Shown: positions 28,582 through 35,513 of the stretch, in pieces
Position numbering within the stretch: the stretch's first letter is position 1
Layout: each line of letters opens with the position of its first letter
NCBI GenBank assembly: GCA_021731695.1
Contig: JAKFWZ010000014.1
Location: forward strand, 1 to 35,590
Source of the DNA: Candidatus Daviesbacteria bacterium
Lineage (GTDB): Bacteria > Patescibacteriota > Microgenomatia > Daviesbacterales > UBA10151
Length of the DNA stretch: 35,590 bases
Direction: 5' to 3'
Made by a program: the position numbers and the translations under genes
The notes under the pieces: model-generated
Databases searched by the model: none
Seen by the model: the letters and a program-made list of their open reading frames with translations, nothing else
What the model was told of the DNA's origin: nothing

Positions 28582-30597
28582 ATGGCTCAGAAATTTTATA
28601 TAATAGATTTTGATTCGACCTTCATTACCAGCGAAAGCCTGGATATTCTGGCAAAAATCAGCCTCAAAAACTCTCCTGAAAAGATCGCACAAATTGAGCA
28701 AATAACTAGGGATGGTATGGTAGGGAATATCGGATTTAGGGAAAGCTTACAAAAACGTTTGGCTTTGATGAGTTTTGGGGAAGCTGAAATTGGTAAGACG
28801 CTTAAGATACTTAAGAAACTTATTACTCCTTCAATTCTTCGCAACAAAAAGTTTTTTAAAGCAAATCCTGAAAGTATTTATATTATTTCCGGCGGATTTG
28901 AAGAATTGATTCTCCCCATCGTTGCGCCTTTTGGGATTAAGCCGGCGCATGTTTTAGCCAACAAGTTTATTTTTAATAAAGAAGGCAAAGTCATTGGATT
29001 TGATACGCAGCGTCCTACGTCAAAAGCTCAGGGTAAAGCCTTTGCAGTGGCTTCGCTAGCCCTACAAGATGAAGTTCTAATAGTAGGAGATGGATTTACA
29101 GATCTTGAGGTAAAGAAATTGAATCAGGGGTCAGCCAGGAGTTATAGGACTGGGCAAAAAGATGTCATTCCGAGCGAACATCGTGAGCGTCGGAATCCTG
29201 ATTCAATCAAGATTGCTACGCTCCTGCCTGCCGGCAGGCAGGTCGCTCGCAATGACACCTTCTATAAATTCATTGCCTTTACCGAGAACGTCAGGCGTGA
29301 ATCGATTATTAAAGAAGCGGATTTGGTTGTAAATGATTTTGATGAACTGCTATTTTTGAATAAAGCACCGTCTTCGGTTTCATATCCAAAGTCGCGGATG
29401 AAGGTTTTGCTTTTGGAAAATATAGAATCGACAGCTGTCGAGAATTTTAAGAAAGAGGGCTACCAAGTTAAGGCTTTAAAAAGTGCTTTGGGGGAAGAAG
29501 ATCTCATAGTAGAAATAAAAAATACTATGATTTTAGGGATTCGCTCAAAAAGTAAAGTTAGTAAAAATGTACTCAAAAATGCCCGATTATTAAAGGCGAT
29601 AGGTACGTTTTCGATTGGCACAGATCAAGTAGATTTAGGCTCGGCACTGGATTTTGGAATTCCCATTTTTAATGCACCTTACCAAAACACCCGCTCAGTT
29701 GTTGAGCTCGCAATCGGGGAAATGATTGTCTTAATGCGCGGAGTTTTTGATAAATCGAATAAAGCTCACGCAAAAATTTGGGATAAATCCGCGAAAAATT
29801 CAAATGAAATTAGAGGAAAAACTTTGGGAATAATTGGTTACGGAAATATCGGCAGTCAACTTTCGGTTCTTGCGGAAAGCTTAGGAATGCAGGTTTTGTT
29901 TTACGACAAAGTTGAAAAATTAGCTTTAGGAAATGCAGTTAAAGCCGTTTCAATGGATGAAGTTTTGAAAAAATCAGATGTAATTTCTGTCCATGTTTCA
30001 GGAGACCGGGAGCTGAACACTAACTTAATCGGCGATAAAGAATTTTCAAAGATGAAAGAAGGTGTAGTATTTTTGAATCTGGCGAGAGGTTTCATTGTTG
30101 ATATCAAAGCTTTAGTTCGCGCTTTAAAATCCGGAAAAATAAGGGGAGCAGGAGTTGATGTTTTTCCTGAAGAACCGAAATCGAAAGATGAACCTTTTAT
30201 AAGCGAACTCTCCGGACTTCCAAATGTAATTTTAACGCCTCACATTGGAGGCTCAACTGAAGAAGCTCAAAGAAATATTGCCCAATTTGTTTCAGGCAAA
30301 TTGATTGATTTTATGAATACCGGAGATACTGATTTATCGGTTAATTTTCCAAATATAACTTTACCAAAACAGGGGAATGCGCATCGTTTATTACATATTC
30401 ATAGCAATGTTCCAGGGGTAATGTCTCAAATTAATAAAGTTTTTTCTGATCATGACATAAATATTTTGGGACAATATTTAAAAACAAACGACAAAGTAGG
30501 GTATTTGATAACTGATGTAAACCGCAAATATGATGAAAAGGTTTTAGAGGAGTTGAAAGAGGTTAAGTCTACGATTAATTTCAGGGTGCTTTATTAA
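28582..30597 (+). CDS. SerB-SerA fusion: phosphoserine phosphatase + phosphoglycerate dehydrogenase
   Basis: 671 aa. The N-terminal HAD phosphatase (1-~260) has motif I 'DFDST' (Asp9, Asp11), motif II 'SGG', a Lys in 'AQGKAFA' and motif IV 'GDGFTDLE'. From residue 273 it is a D-3-phosphoglycerate dehydrogenase: substrate domain, NAD motif 'GIIGYGNIGSQL', 'NLARGFIVD', catalytic 'HIGGSTEEAQRNI', and an ACT domain (about 599-671, 'HSNVPGVMSQINKVFSDHDINI') that could sense serine. The fusion joins the first and last steps of serine synthesis. Between 'KKLNQGSA' and 'FIAFTENV' about 45 extra residues are encoded by a palindromic repeat, in frame. A promoter TTGTTT-17-TATACT ends 15 nt before the ATG; no ribosome binding site is seen. 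Confidence 0.93.
   Translation: MAQKFYIIDFDSTFITSESLDILAKISLKNSPEKIAQIEQITRDGMVGNIGFRESLQKRLALMSFGEAEIGKTLKILKKLITPSILRNKKFFKANPESIYIISGGFEELILPIVAPFGIKPAHVLANKFIFNKEGKVIGFDTQRPTSKAQGKAFAVASLALQDEVLIVGDGFTDLEVKKLNQGSARSYRTGQKDVIPSEHRERRNPDSIKIATLLPAGRQVARNDTFYKFIAFTENVRRESIIKEADLVVNDFDELLFLNKAPSSVSYPKSRMKVLLLENIESTAVENFKKEGYQVKALKSALGEEDLIVEIKNTMILGIRSKSKVSKNVLKNARLLKAIGTFSIGTDQVDLGSALDFGIPIFNAPYQNTRSVVELAIGEMIVLMRGVFDKSNKAHAKIWDKSAKNSNEIRGKTLGIIGYGNIGSQLSVLAESLGMQVLFYDKVEKLALGNAVKAVSMDEVLKKSDVISVHVSGDRELNTNLIGDKEFSKMKEGVVFLNLARGFIVDIKALVRALKSGKIRGAGVDVFPEEPKSKDEPFISELSGLPNVILTPHIGGSTEEAQRNIAQFVSGKLIDFMNTGDTDLSVNFPNITLPKQGNAHRLLHIHSNVPGVMSQINKVFSDHDINILGQYLKTNDKVGYLITDVNRKYDEKVLEELKEVKSTINFRVLY
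29163..29257. repeat. 95-bp palindromic element inserted in serBA
   Basis: Ends 'tgtcattccgagcga' and, inverted, 'tgtcattgcgagcga' (14 of 15 identical). The centre holds the perfect palindrome 'cctgcctgccggcaggcagg'. It is read through in frame as 'VIPSEHRERRNPDS...LPAGRQVARND' in the phosphatase part. Confidence 0.85.
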
Positions 30598-30598
30598 T

Positions 30599-31057
30599 TT
30601 ACTCAAGGCTATATATTAGTGGATTTATTCTCCTTTCATTTATTCCTACGAGTCCTCGAAACGGCCTAATATTATTTTCATAATATAACTGCTGGACATA
30701 TACATTCGGAAAGCGGGTATCCGCTTCTGCAACCCTTAATTCATTCGGATTTAATTCATTTTTAAGATTTGAATACCTTGTATTACCTACTGAGAATCTT
30801 TCTACATATATTTTCTGGTGGACTTCGGTTTCAGGGAATTCCATCCTCATGTCAGGTATACCATGAGCTTTTTGTATTGCATCGCTCAAATTATTCAAGA
30901 AATGTAGTCCCCGCCAATATCTTCCTAAAACACCCCCAACCCCCTTTTCTTTTACCTCCTGCCAGTTAATTACAGAAGCTGCAAGAATCACGGCTGTAAC
31001 AGCTGCTCCTTCTGCTAGTTTTTGTTTTGTAATTCCAAATGTTTTTTCAGGGTTCAT
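30599..31057 (-). CDS. Hypothetical membrane-associated protein
   Basis: 152 aa, unrecognised. An N-terminal hydrophobic helix ('AEGAAVTAVILAASVINW') may be a membrane anchor. The rest is a mixed polar region ending 'RRINPLIYSLE'. The start overlaps the upstream gene's stop by 4 bp (ATGA), so it is translated as the second gene of a pair. It ends one base beyond the serBA stop, tail to tail. Confidence 0.6.
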   Translation of the reverse strand: MNPEKTFGITKQKLAEGAAVTAVILAASVINWQEVKEKGVGGVLGRYWRGLHFLNNLSDAIQKAHGIPDMRMEFPETEVHQKIYVERFSVGNTRYSNLKNELNPNELRVAEADTRFPNVYVQQLYYENNIRPFRGLVGINERRINPLIYSLE

Positions 31058-31659
31058 TGTTTTATTAGTCTCGTATTAGCTTCTACTGCAGCTTGACCGA
31101 GAGTAAATTTTTTTAAAATTTCGTGAACAAGTTCCGGTCTTTGGGGGAGAAGAGGATGAAGCTCCCTTATGGAATTATTGCGGCCAACAATTGCAAGTCG
31201 GGTATGCTGCCAAAGGCTTCGAGGATTGGTTTCATCAGGAGCATAAGTAAATTGCACTTCTAATAGACTAATCCCTCCAAAGAATCTCCATTCTCTGACT
31301 CTGTTGATCGGTGGTACCGGGAGTATTAAGGGATTAGGCTCCCTTGTCATAGCTTGGGCAGCACGAGTTATTAATTGATTTTGTTCTGATGCCTCAGGTA
31401 ATTCGATAAAAGTATCGCTTGGATTTTCTCCCGCTCGTTTTAATCTATTGAATGTTGATTTAATTCTTTCAATTGAATTTTCCTGATCCGGTTCTGATGA
31501 AATTTGAGCCTCATTACCCCTTCTTCGGGCTTCTATGGCTACTAATGTTCCGAGAACTGCTGCTGTGGCTATTGCTACTCTCCATTTCCTATTTCTTCCT
31601 AATTTGACTGCGCTATCATAATCTTTTTTAATGTGATCGGGGAGAGACTCGTGATTCAT
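31054..31659 (-). CDS. Hypothetical membrane-associated protein
   Basis: 201 aa from the ATG at 31659 ('MNHESLPDHIKKDY'). The track's TTG at 31701 lies inside the -35 box and is rejected. One hydrophobic helix ('VAIATAAVLGTLVAI') follows a basic segment. The C-terminal half is a soluble alpha/beta domain ('GGISLLEVQFTYAPDE', 'HTRLAIVGRNNSIREL'). It forms a two-gene operon with the downstream 152-aa gene, between the serine genes but on the opposite strand. Function unknown. Confidence 0.6.
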   Translation of the reverse strand: MNHESLPDHIKKDYDSAVKLGRNRKWRVAIATAAVLGTLVAIEARRRGNEAQISSEPDQENSIERIKSTFNRLKRAGENPSDTFIELPEASEQNQLITRAAQAMTREPNPLILPVPPINRVREWRFFGGISLLEVQFTYAPDETNPRSLWQHTRLAIVGRNNSIRELHPLLPQRPELVHEILKKFTLGQAAVEANTRLIKQ

Positions 31660-31672
31660 AAATTTAGTGCTA

Positions 31673-31701
31673 ACTATAATTTGAGCAGGGTTAATTGTCA
31701 A
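31673..31701 (-). promoter_or_regulatory. Consensus promoter of the two-gene minus-strand operon
   Basis: Minus strand: TTGACA (31696-31701), a 17-bp spacer and TATAGT (31673-31678), 13 nt before the ATG at 31659. Confidence 0.7.
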
Positions 31702-31837
31702 TCTGTAAAAATCCCATAGTTTACATAAACCTATAGTTTCTTACTTTTTCAGGGTGGAGGATTTTGGTACTGGACAAAAGTTTTTAAAAATATTTAAATA
31801 CATTCGCCCGATAAAATCAGCAAGCTGTTGTCCAACA

Positions 31838-32977
31838 ATGAAAAAAATTTTCTATACCGTAGGCCCGTCACAAATTTATCCAACTGTCGCGCGTCACATA
31901 AAGAACGCAATTTCCACGGATGTATTGTCTTTAAGCCACAGAGGCGAGGGATTTAGCGAAATTTACAAATCAACGGTCAAAGGGGTGAGAAAGCTCCTGA
32001 ACGTGCCTGAAAGTCATGAAATTGTCTTCGTTGGGTCGGCTTTAGAGGCTATGGAACGGGTTACACAGGCGATGTCGCACAATAACACCTATCATATTAT
32101 CACCGGAAATTTCGGGAAAATATGGTCAGGCATTGCAAAAGACCTTAAAAAAAATACGCAGGAATTTACTCTTTTTGAGAAGGATACCGCTAAAATGTCC
32201 GACATTTCCTTGAAAAATATTAAAATTCCGGAGGAATCAGAATTAGTTTGTATCACTCAAAACGATACTTCTGTTGGATTTTCAATTCCTTTAGAACAAA
32301 TTTATACTTTAAGAAAAAAATATCCTAAGAGTCTTTTTGCGCTAGATGTTGTCTCCTCAGCCCCCTATGTCGATATCGAGTACAAAAATTTAGATGCTGT
32401 TTTCTTCTCTGTTCAGAAAGGTTTTGGACTTCCGCCCGGGCTTTGTGTCCTTATATTAAGCCCGAAAGCAGTTAAATACGCACGAAAGCTACAAAACTTA
32501 CCCAACTATTCAACTGGTTCATATCACAGCATTCCTAAACTTGTAGACAACGGAGCGAAATTTCAGACAACTGAGACACCAAATATACTCGGATTCTACC
32601 TTTTGGACTGTGTTATTAAGGATATGCTTAAAATTGGCATAAAACGCATCCGGCAAGACACCGAAGAAAAGGCACAAATGATTTATAGTTTTTTCTCTAG
32701 ACCCGAAAGGGGGGAAAATTATAGGGATACACAATATCTTGGGGTGCCATATGTAAAACAGTCGGAGTATTTGTCGGTTACTGACCCTGTAATTGAAATC
32801 AAAGGAGGTAGTGAAGGGATAAGAAAGTTTGCAGCCGAAAAAGGGCTCATTTTAGGGGCCGGTTATGGAGAGAGGAAAAATGAGCATATTAGGATAGCTA
32901 ACTTCCCTGCTCAAAGTGTTAGTGACACAAAAAAATTGATAAAAGTTTTTGAAGATTACGAAAAAACTCTAAAATAA
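31838..32977 (+). CDS. serC: Phosphoserine aminotransferase-like class V aminotransferase
   Basis: 379 aa from the ATG at 31838 ('MKKIFYTVGPSQIYP'); the track's GTG start adds 28 residues with no family match. PLP-dependent fold: 'LSLSHRGEGFSEIY', 'VFVGSALEAMERVTQ', 'FALDVVSSAPYVDI' (the PLP-binding Asp region) and the Schiff-base lysine in 'FFSVQKGFGLPPG'. 'GAGYGERKNEHIRIANFPA' matches the C-terminal substrate-binding end of SerC-type enzymes. It would transaminate 3-phosphohydroxypyruvate with glutamate, completing the pathway with the SerB-SerA fusion 1.2 kb upstream. An alanine-glyoxylate-type specificity cannot be excluded from sequence alone. Confidence 0.8.
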   Translation: MKKIFYTVGPSQIYPTVARHIKNAISTDVLSLSHRGEGFSEIYKSTVKGVRKLLNVPESHEIVFVGSALEAMERVTQAMSHNNTYHIITGNFGKIWSGIAKDLKKNTQEFTLFEKDTAKMSDISLKNIKIPEESELVCITQNDTSVGFSIPLEQIYTLRKKYPKSLFALDVVSSAPYVDIEYKNLDAVFFSVQKGFGLPPGLCVLILSPKAVKYARKLQNLPNYSTGSYHSIPKLVDNGAKFQTTETPNILGFYLLDCVIKDMLKIGIKRIRQDTEEKAQMIYSFFSRPERGENYRDTQYLGVPYVKQSEYLSVTDPVIEIKGGSEGIRKFAAEKGLILGAGYGERKNEHIRIANFPAQSVSDTKKLIKVFEDYEKTLK

Positions 32978-33071
32978 TTTATATTTAAGGTTCGGAAAGT
33001 CTTTGCTTACGTGTTCCCCAGCAAGTTGTTTTATTCAATTCATTCCATCGCGAACAACCTGTAAATTAAGT

Positions 33072-33086
33072 GGAGAGGGTAAGATT
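33072..33086. repeat. Partial copy of the tRNA-Ser 3' end
   Basis: 'ggagagggtaagatt' differs by one base from 'ggagagggtgagatt' at 33437-33451, the 3' end of tRNA-Ser. The two copies bracket the GIY-YIG gene as direct repeats, as attachment-site duplications do. Confidence 0.55.
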
Positions 33087-33321
33087 AAAATAAATGTCTT
33101 TTAGTAAAAGCCCGTCCTGAACCGGATTTTAAATACTTTTCAAACTGGAAAGCTAAGTATTTATTAGGAAAAGCAAAATAGGCATGAAGCTTTACAGGAA
33201 GTCGCTCTTTAGTTGCAGGAACCTGACCTAGTTGATGCCTTTTAAATCTATTATCAAGATCGTTTGTGCACCCAGTATAAGTTTGTCCATCATTGCAAAG
33301 CAAGAGATAAACATAATACAT
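33085..33321 (-). CDS. GIY-YIG endonuclease-like protein
   Basis: 78 aa from the ATG at 33321. The family core is 'MYYVYLLLCNDGQTYTGCTNDLDNRFKRHQLG': the GIY/YIG elements appear as 'YVY' and 'YTG', with the conserved Arg in 'NRFKRH'. 'FEKYLKSGSGRAF' supplies the conserved Glu. It is a stand-alone single-domain member of the type often annotated as UPF0213-like; role unknown. It lies just beyond the 3' end of tRNA-Ser, between direct repeats, with GCGGA/TCCGC palindromes upstream. The stop lies within the downstream repeat copy. Confidence 0.85.
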   Translation of the reverse strand: MYYVYLLLCNDGQTYTGCTNDLDNRFKRHQLGQVPATKERLPVKLHAYFAFPNKYLAFQFEKYLKSGSGRAFTKRHLF

Positions 33322-33330
33322 AAAACCATA

Positions 33331-33436
33331 GCAGCGGATTGTATCCGCCGAAGCCAAGCTGAAAAAAGGCGAATCTCTCCTTCGCGATCTACTTTGCGGA
33401 CTTTGTCCGCCGTAGCTCGCTATGGCGAGCGAAGGC
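33331..33436. repeat. Cluster of GCGGA-N5-TCCGC palindromes
   Basis: Three palindromes lie in tandem: 'gcggattgtatccgc', 'gcggactttgtccgc' and 'gctcgctatggcgagc'. They fill the gap between the GIY-YIG gene and the 3' end of tRNA-Ser. Confidence 0.75.
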
Positions 33437-33522
33437 GGAGAGGGTGAGATTCGAACTCACGGTGGGCTTGCACCCACGATAGTTTTCAAGACTATTTCCA
33501 TAAACCGCTCGGACACCTCTCC
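33436..33522 (-). tRNA. tRNA-Ser(UGA)
   Basis: On the minus strand: acceptor 5' GGAGAGG pairs with 3' CCTCTCC, with discriminator G. The anticodon stem ATAGT/ACTAT encloses loop CTTGAAA, anticodon TGA. A long variable arm 'GTGGGTGCAAGCCCAC' marks a class II serine tRNA, and the T arm contains TTCGAAT. CCA is not encoded. Length 87 nt. Confidence 0.95.
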
Positions 33523-33592
33523 AAACCCAATTATTTTACCAATTCCAAGCGTGATTTAATAGTCTTGAGGCTTATGACCTTGCAAGCTTTGT

Positions 33593-33736
33593 TTACTGAA
33601 TAAATCCTAACCCTAGTAATCCAATGATGATTAAATACACTGCAATAAGATAATTTAAGAATTTAGGAAATATTAAGATTAATATTCCGAAAAGCAATGA
33701 GACTAATGGACTCATGCCTGCAAATGTTAAACTCAA
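33593..33736 (-). CDS. Small membrane protein, DUF3096-like
   Basis: 47 aa, below the ORF-track cutoff. The sequence is 'MSPLVSLLFGILILIFPKFLNYLIAVYLIIIG' after a short N-terminus, giving two hydrophobic helices around 'PKFLNY', as in DUF3096. The proposed start is TTG at 33736, overlapping the Nudix stop as TTGA. The strong 'gagggggtga' just upstream, within the Nudix tail, is the ribosome binding site. An ATG seven codons later (33715) is the alternative. Third gene of the LapA-Nudix operon. Confidence 0.75.
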   Translation of the reverse strand: MSLTFAGMSPLVSLLFGILILIFPKFLNYLIAVYLIIIGLLGLGFIQ

Positions 33737-34296
33737 ATCGAGTCACCCCCTCTCATAACAAACTTGACCCGATCAAGAAATGTTAATTTTTTAATATCAA
33801 TCTCTGAATTTTTTTTCTGACCCTGCCTGCCGGCAGGCTGGTTTTTATCCAAAACATTTCTGATTAAAACAAGTTGACTTTGCATTAATTCAGGCAAATC
33901 CTGAAACGCAAAAAATTTCGCTTCTGAAACTTCATGACTTTTTCTGAATTCTCCGCCGATAAATTCACCAACTAAGGAAATATCAATTCTCGCAGCTTCG
34001 CGATCCGTCCTTAAATTATATTGTTCGCTAACTCTGACGATTAATCCGGTTTCTTCTTCGATTTCGCGGGCTAATGCTTCCTTTGGATGTTCCTTTGACT
34101 TGATATATCCCCCCGGAAGACTCCAGCCCGTTTTCCCGCGATATGAATGCTTGCAAAGAAGTATTTCGTTTTTATCATTTAAAATCACACCGGTAACACC
34201 AATTAGAAATTCATCTTGAGTGGCGCGCATAGCAGCGAGCTGAACACTTTTGGGAAGAGCAAGTTTTTTCCAGGTTTTTGCCAGCATCGTCTTCAT
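33733..34296 (-). CDS. Nudix hydrolase
   Basis: 187 aa. The Nudix box is complete: 'GYIKSKEHPKEALAREIEEETGL' fits G-x5-E-x7-R-E-U-x-E-E-x-G-U, so Mg-dependent hydrolysis of a nucleoside diphosphate derivative is expected. The upstream 'WSLPGG' and beta strands 'FLIGVTGVILNDKNEILLC' are typical. The N-terminal ~30 residues are basic. Residues about 152-160 ('KNQPAGRQGQKKN') are encoded by a GC-rich palindrome also present in serBA. The start follows the LapA stop by 2 bp. Substrate unknown. Confidence 0.9.
   Translation of the reverse strand: MKTMLAKTWKKLALPKSVQLAAMRATQDEFLIGVTGVILNDKNEILLCKHSYRGKTGWSLPGGYIKSKEHPKEALAREIEEETGLIVRVSEQYNLRTDREAARIDISLVGEFIGGEFRKSHEVSEAKFFAFQDLPELMQSQLVLIRNVLDKNQPAGRQGQKKNSEIDIKKLTFLDRVKFVMRGGDSI
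33825..33838. repeat. Palindrome GCCTGCCGGCAGGC in the Nudix gene
   Basis: A perfect 14-bp palindrome, shared with 29223-29242 in serBA. It encodes 'PAGRQ' in both genes. Confidence 0.85.
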
Positions 34297-34298
34297 AT

Positions 34299-34637
34299 TT
34301 ACATCGAATCAGGATCGGGATTTCTTTTTGTTCTTTCAGCAAGTTTTGCATTTTCAATTTCTAAATCATTAACTTTTCTTGTTAATTCGTTAATTCTTGT
34401 CTTAGCATCTTTTATGTCATGCTCTTTCCCGCTGATTTTCATAGCACTAGTGAACGAATCAACAAGGCTGATAACCCACGAAAGCGAGAGTCCGATAAGC
34501 AAAGTCGCTCCTATTGCGATGTAAAGGGGCAGGGAGATGGTGTTTCCTGCGAGGTTGATTGTTATGATTTGAGTATTGGCGGTAGCGAAAAAGGAAAAAA
34601 CTAAAGCAAGAATCACTAAAAGAATTAGCGTAAACAT
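34299..34637 (-). CDS. LapA-domain membrane protein (DUF1049)
   Basis: 112 aa. Two hydrophobic helices ('FTLILLVILALVFSFFATANTQ' and 'YIAIGATLLIGLSLSWVISLV') are separated by the short strand 'IITINLAGNTISLPL', followed by a charged coiled coil. This is the LapA (lipopolysaccharide assembly protein A domain) layout; in organisms without LPS its role is unknown. First gene of LapA-Nudix-DUF3096. Confidence 0.85.
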   Translation of the reverse strand: MFTLILLVILALVFSFFATANTQIITINLAGNTISLPLYIAIGATLLIGLSLSWVISLVDSFTSAMKISGKEHDIKDAKTRINELTRKVNDLEIENAKLAERTKRNPDPDSM

Positions 34638-34703
34638 AGTTGAGTTAAATATTATGCTTAGTGTAATAGGATTACTGAAGAGTTTGGTAAGAAGAAGGAA
34701 AGA

Positions 34704-34907
34704 CTAATATCCAAACCAGGTTGAGCGCTCGGAACTGGAGATTGGTTTTGCCGGTTGTGCTCCCGTAACGATTAACTTCCGCTGATCCATAGCTTGCAAA
34801 GTAGAATCATGTTTCGTGCCCTCCCCAGGTTTTTTAAGCGCACTTGATGCACGCTCAGCTCTTCTAAGCATCATGCTGGCGGTAATATGTCTTAATGTTT
34901 CAGGCAT
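34704..34907 (-). CDS. Small hypothetical protein
   Basis: 67 aa, basic, no recognised domain ('MPETLRHITASMMLRRAERASSALKK'). A good ribosome binding site AGGAGAG lies 9 nt before the ATG, one of the few clear ones in the window, which supports a real gene. It follows the 74-aa gene on the same strand and probably shares its transcript. Confidence 0.6.
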   Translation of the reverse strand: MPETLRHITASMMLRRAERASSALKKPGEGTKHDSTLQAMDQRKLIVTGAQPAKPISSSERSTWFGY

Positions 34908-34993
34908 AAATTTAATCTCTCCTAATGTGTTAGATCTCTTTTTGTGTTCTTAAGATTTGTGGCGGGAAGACCCCGCCACTTCAATCTAAAAAA

Positions 34994-35218
34994 TTATAAT
35001 CCCATTCTTTCTCTCAAGAAGCGTGCATTTACATCTTCAACGGATTTCTGATATGCAAAAGTTTGCGCCTTTTCTATATCCCTTTTTGTATCTTGGCCAT
35101 TTTCCGGTGCCGTTTTTGGTTGACCATCTTGTTGAATCTGTGGCCCAAAAATTTTTCTTGCACCCTCTACTCCTCGTGCAGGCTGTTGTTGTGGTTTGTG
35201 TTCTGGTCCTGGTTTCAT
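34994..35218 (-). CDS. Small hypothetical protein
   Basis: 74 aa, hydrophilic and Gln/Pro/Lys-rich ('PGPEHKPQQQPARGVEGARK'), ending in a short helix 'VEDVNARFLRERMGL'. It is preceded by an ideal ribosome binding site AAAGGAGG 9 nt before the ATG. It lies downstream of the terminator at 35250-35275, so expression may depend on readthrough of that structure. Confidence 0.65.
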   Translation of the reverse strand: MKPGPEHKPQQQPARGVEGARKIFGPQIQQDGQPKTAPENGQDTKRDIEKAQTFAYQKSVEDVNARFLRERMGL

Positions 35219-35249
35219 ATTTATTTCCTCCTTTCTTTAAAAAATTAAC

Positions 35250-35275
35250 AAAAAAAACCTCCCATTCGGGAGGCG
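35250..35275 (-). terminator. Rho-independent terminator or attenuator
   Basis: Minus strand: 'CCTCCC-GAAT-GGGAGG' followed by eight T. It is a strong intrinsic terminator 31 nt ahead of the 74-aa gene. An upstream 'TTTGGGAGG' (35312-35320) can pair with its 5' arm, forming a possible antiterminator. Confidence 0.8.
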
Positions 35276-35302
35276 ACTTTTAGTCCTTTTTTAAGCTTTT
35301 GC

Positions 35303-35398
35303 TTAAAAAATCCTCCCAAAGGAAGCTCCAAGAAGGAGCACACTAAGAAGGCTAAGTAAGACTGCGCTGTTAGAATTGATAGTTAATGTTTTAGTCAT
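35303..35398 (-). CDS. 31-codon leucine-rich leader peptide or small membrane protein
   Basis: The ORF 'MTKTLTINSNSAVLLSLLSV' continues 'LLLGASFGRIF'. It has a strong promoter upstream (TTGACA-18-TATATT), no ribosome binding site, and ends just before a hairpin and the terminator. It has nine leucines, seven of them within 13 residues. It may be a leader peptide of an attenuator or a small membrane peptide. Confidence 0.5.
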   Translation of the reverse strand: MTKTLTINSNSAVLLSLLSVLLLGASFGRIF

Positions 35399-35416
35399 AT
35401 TTTTACAACTTTAGCA

Positions 35417-35446
35417 AATATATCACTCAAGATATAAGCCTGTCAA
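35417..35446 (-). promoter_or_regulatory. Promoter of the structured leader
   Basis: Minus strand: TTGACA (35441-35446), an 18-bp spacer and TATATT (35417-35422). Transcription would begin near 35410 and reach the terminator after about 160 nt. Confidence 0.7.
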
Positions 35447-35513
35447 CAATTAAACGGCGGGTAATCTAAAGCAGTTGGTACAAATTAACGGCAAATAGTT
35501 GTTAAATTAAATT

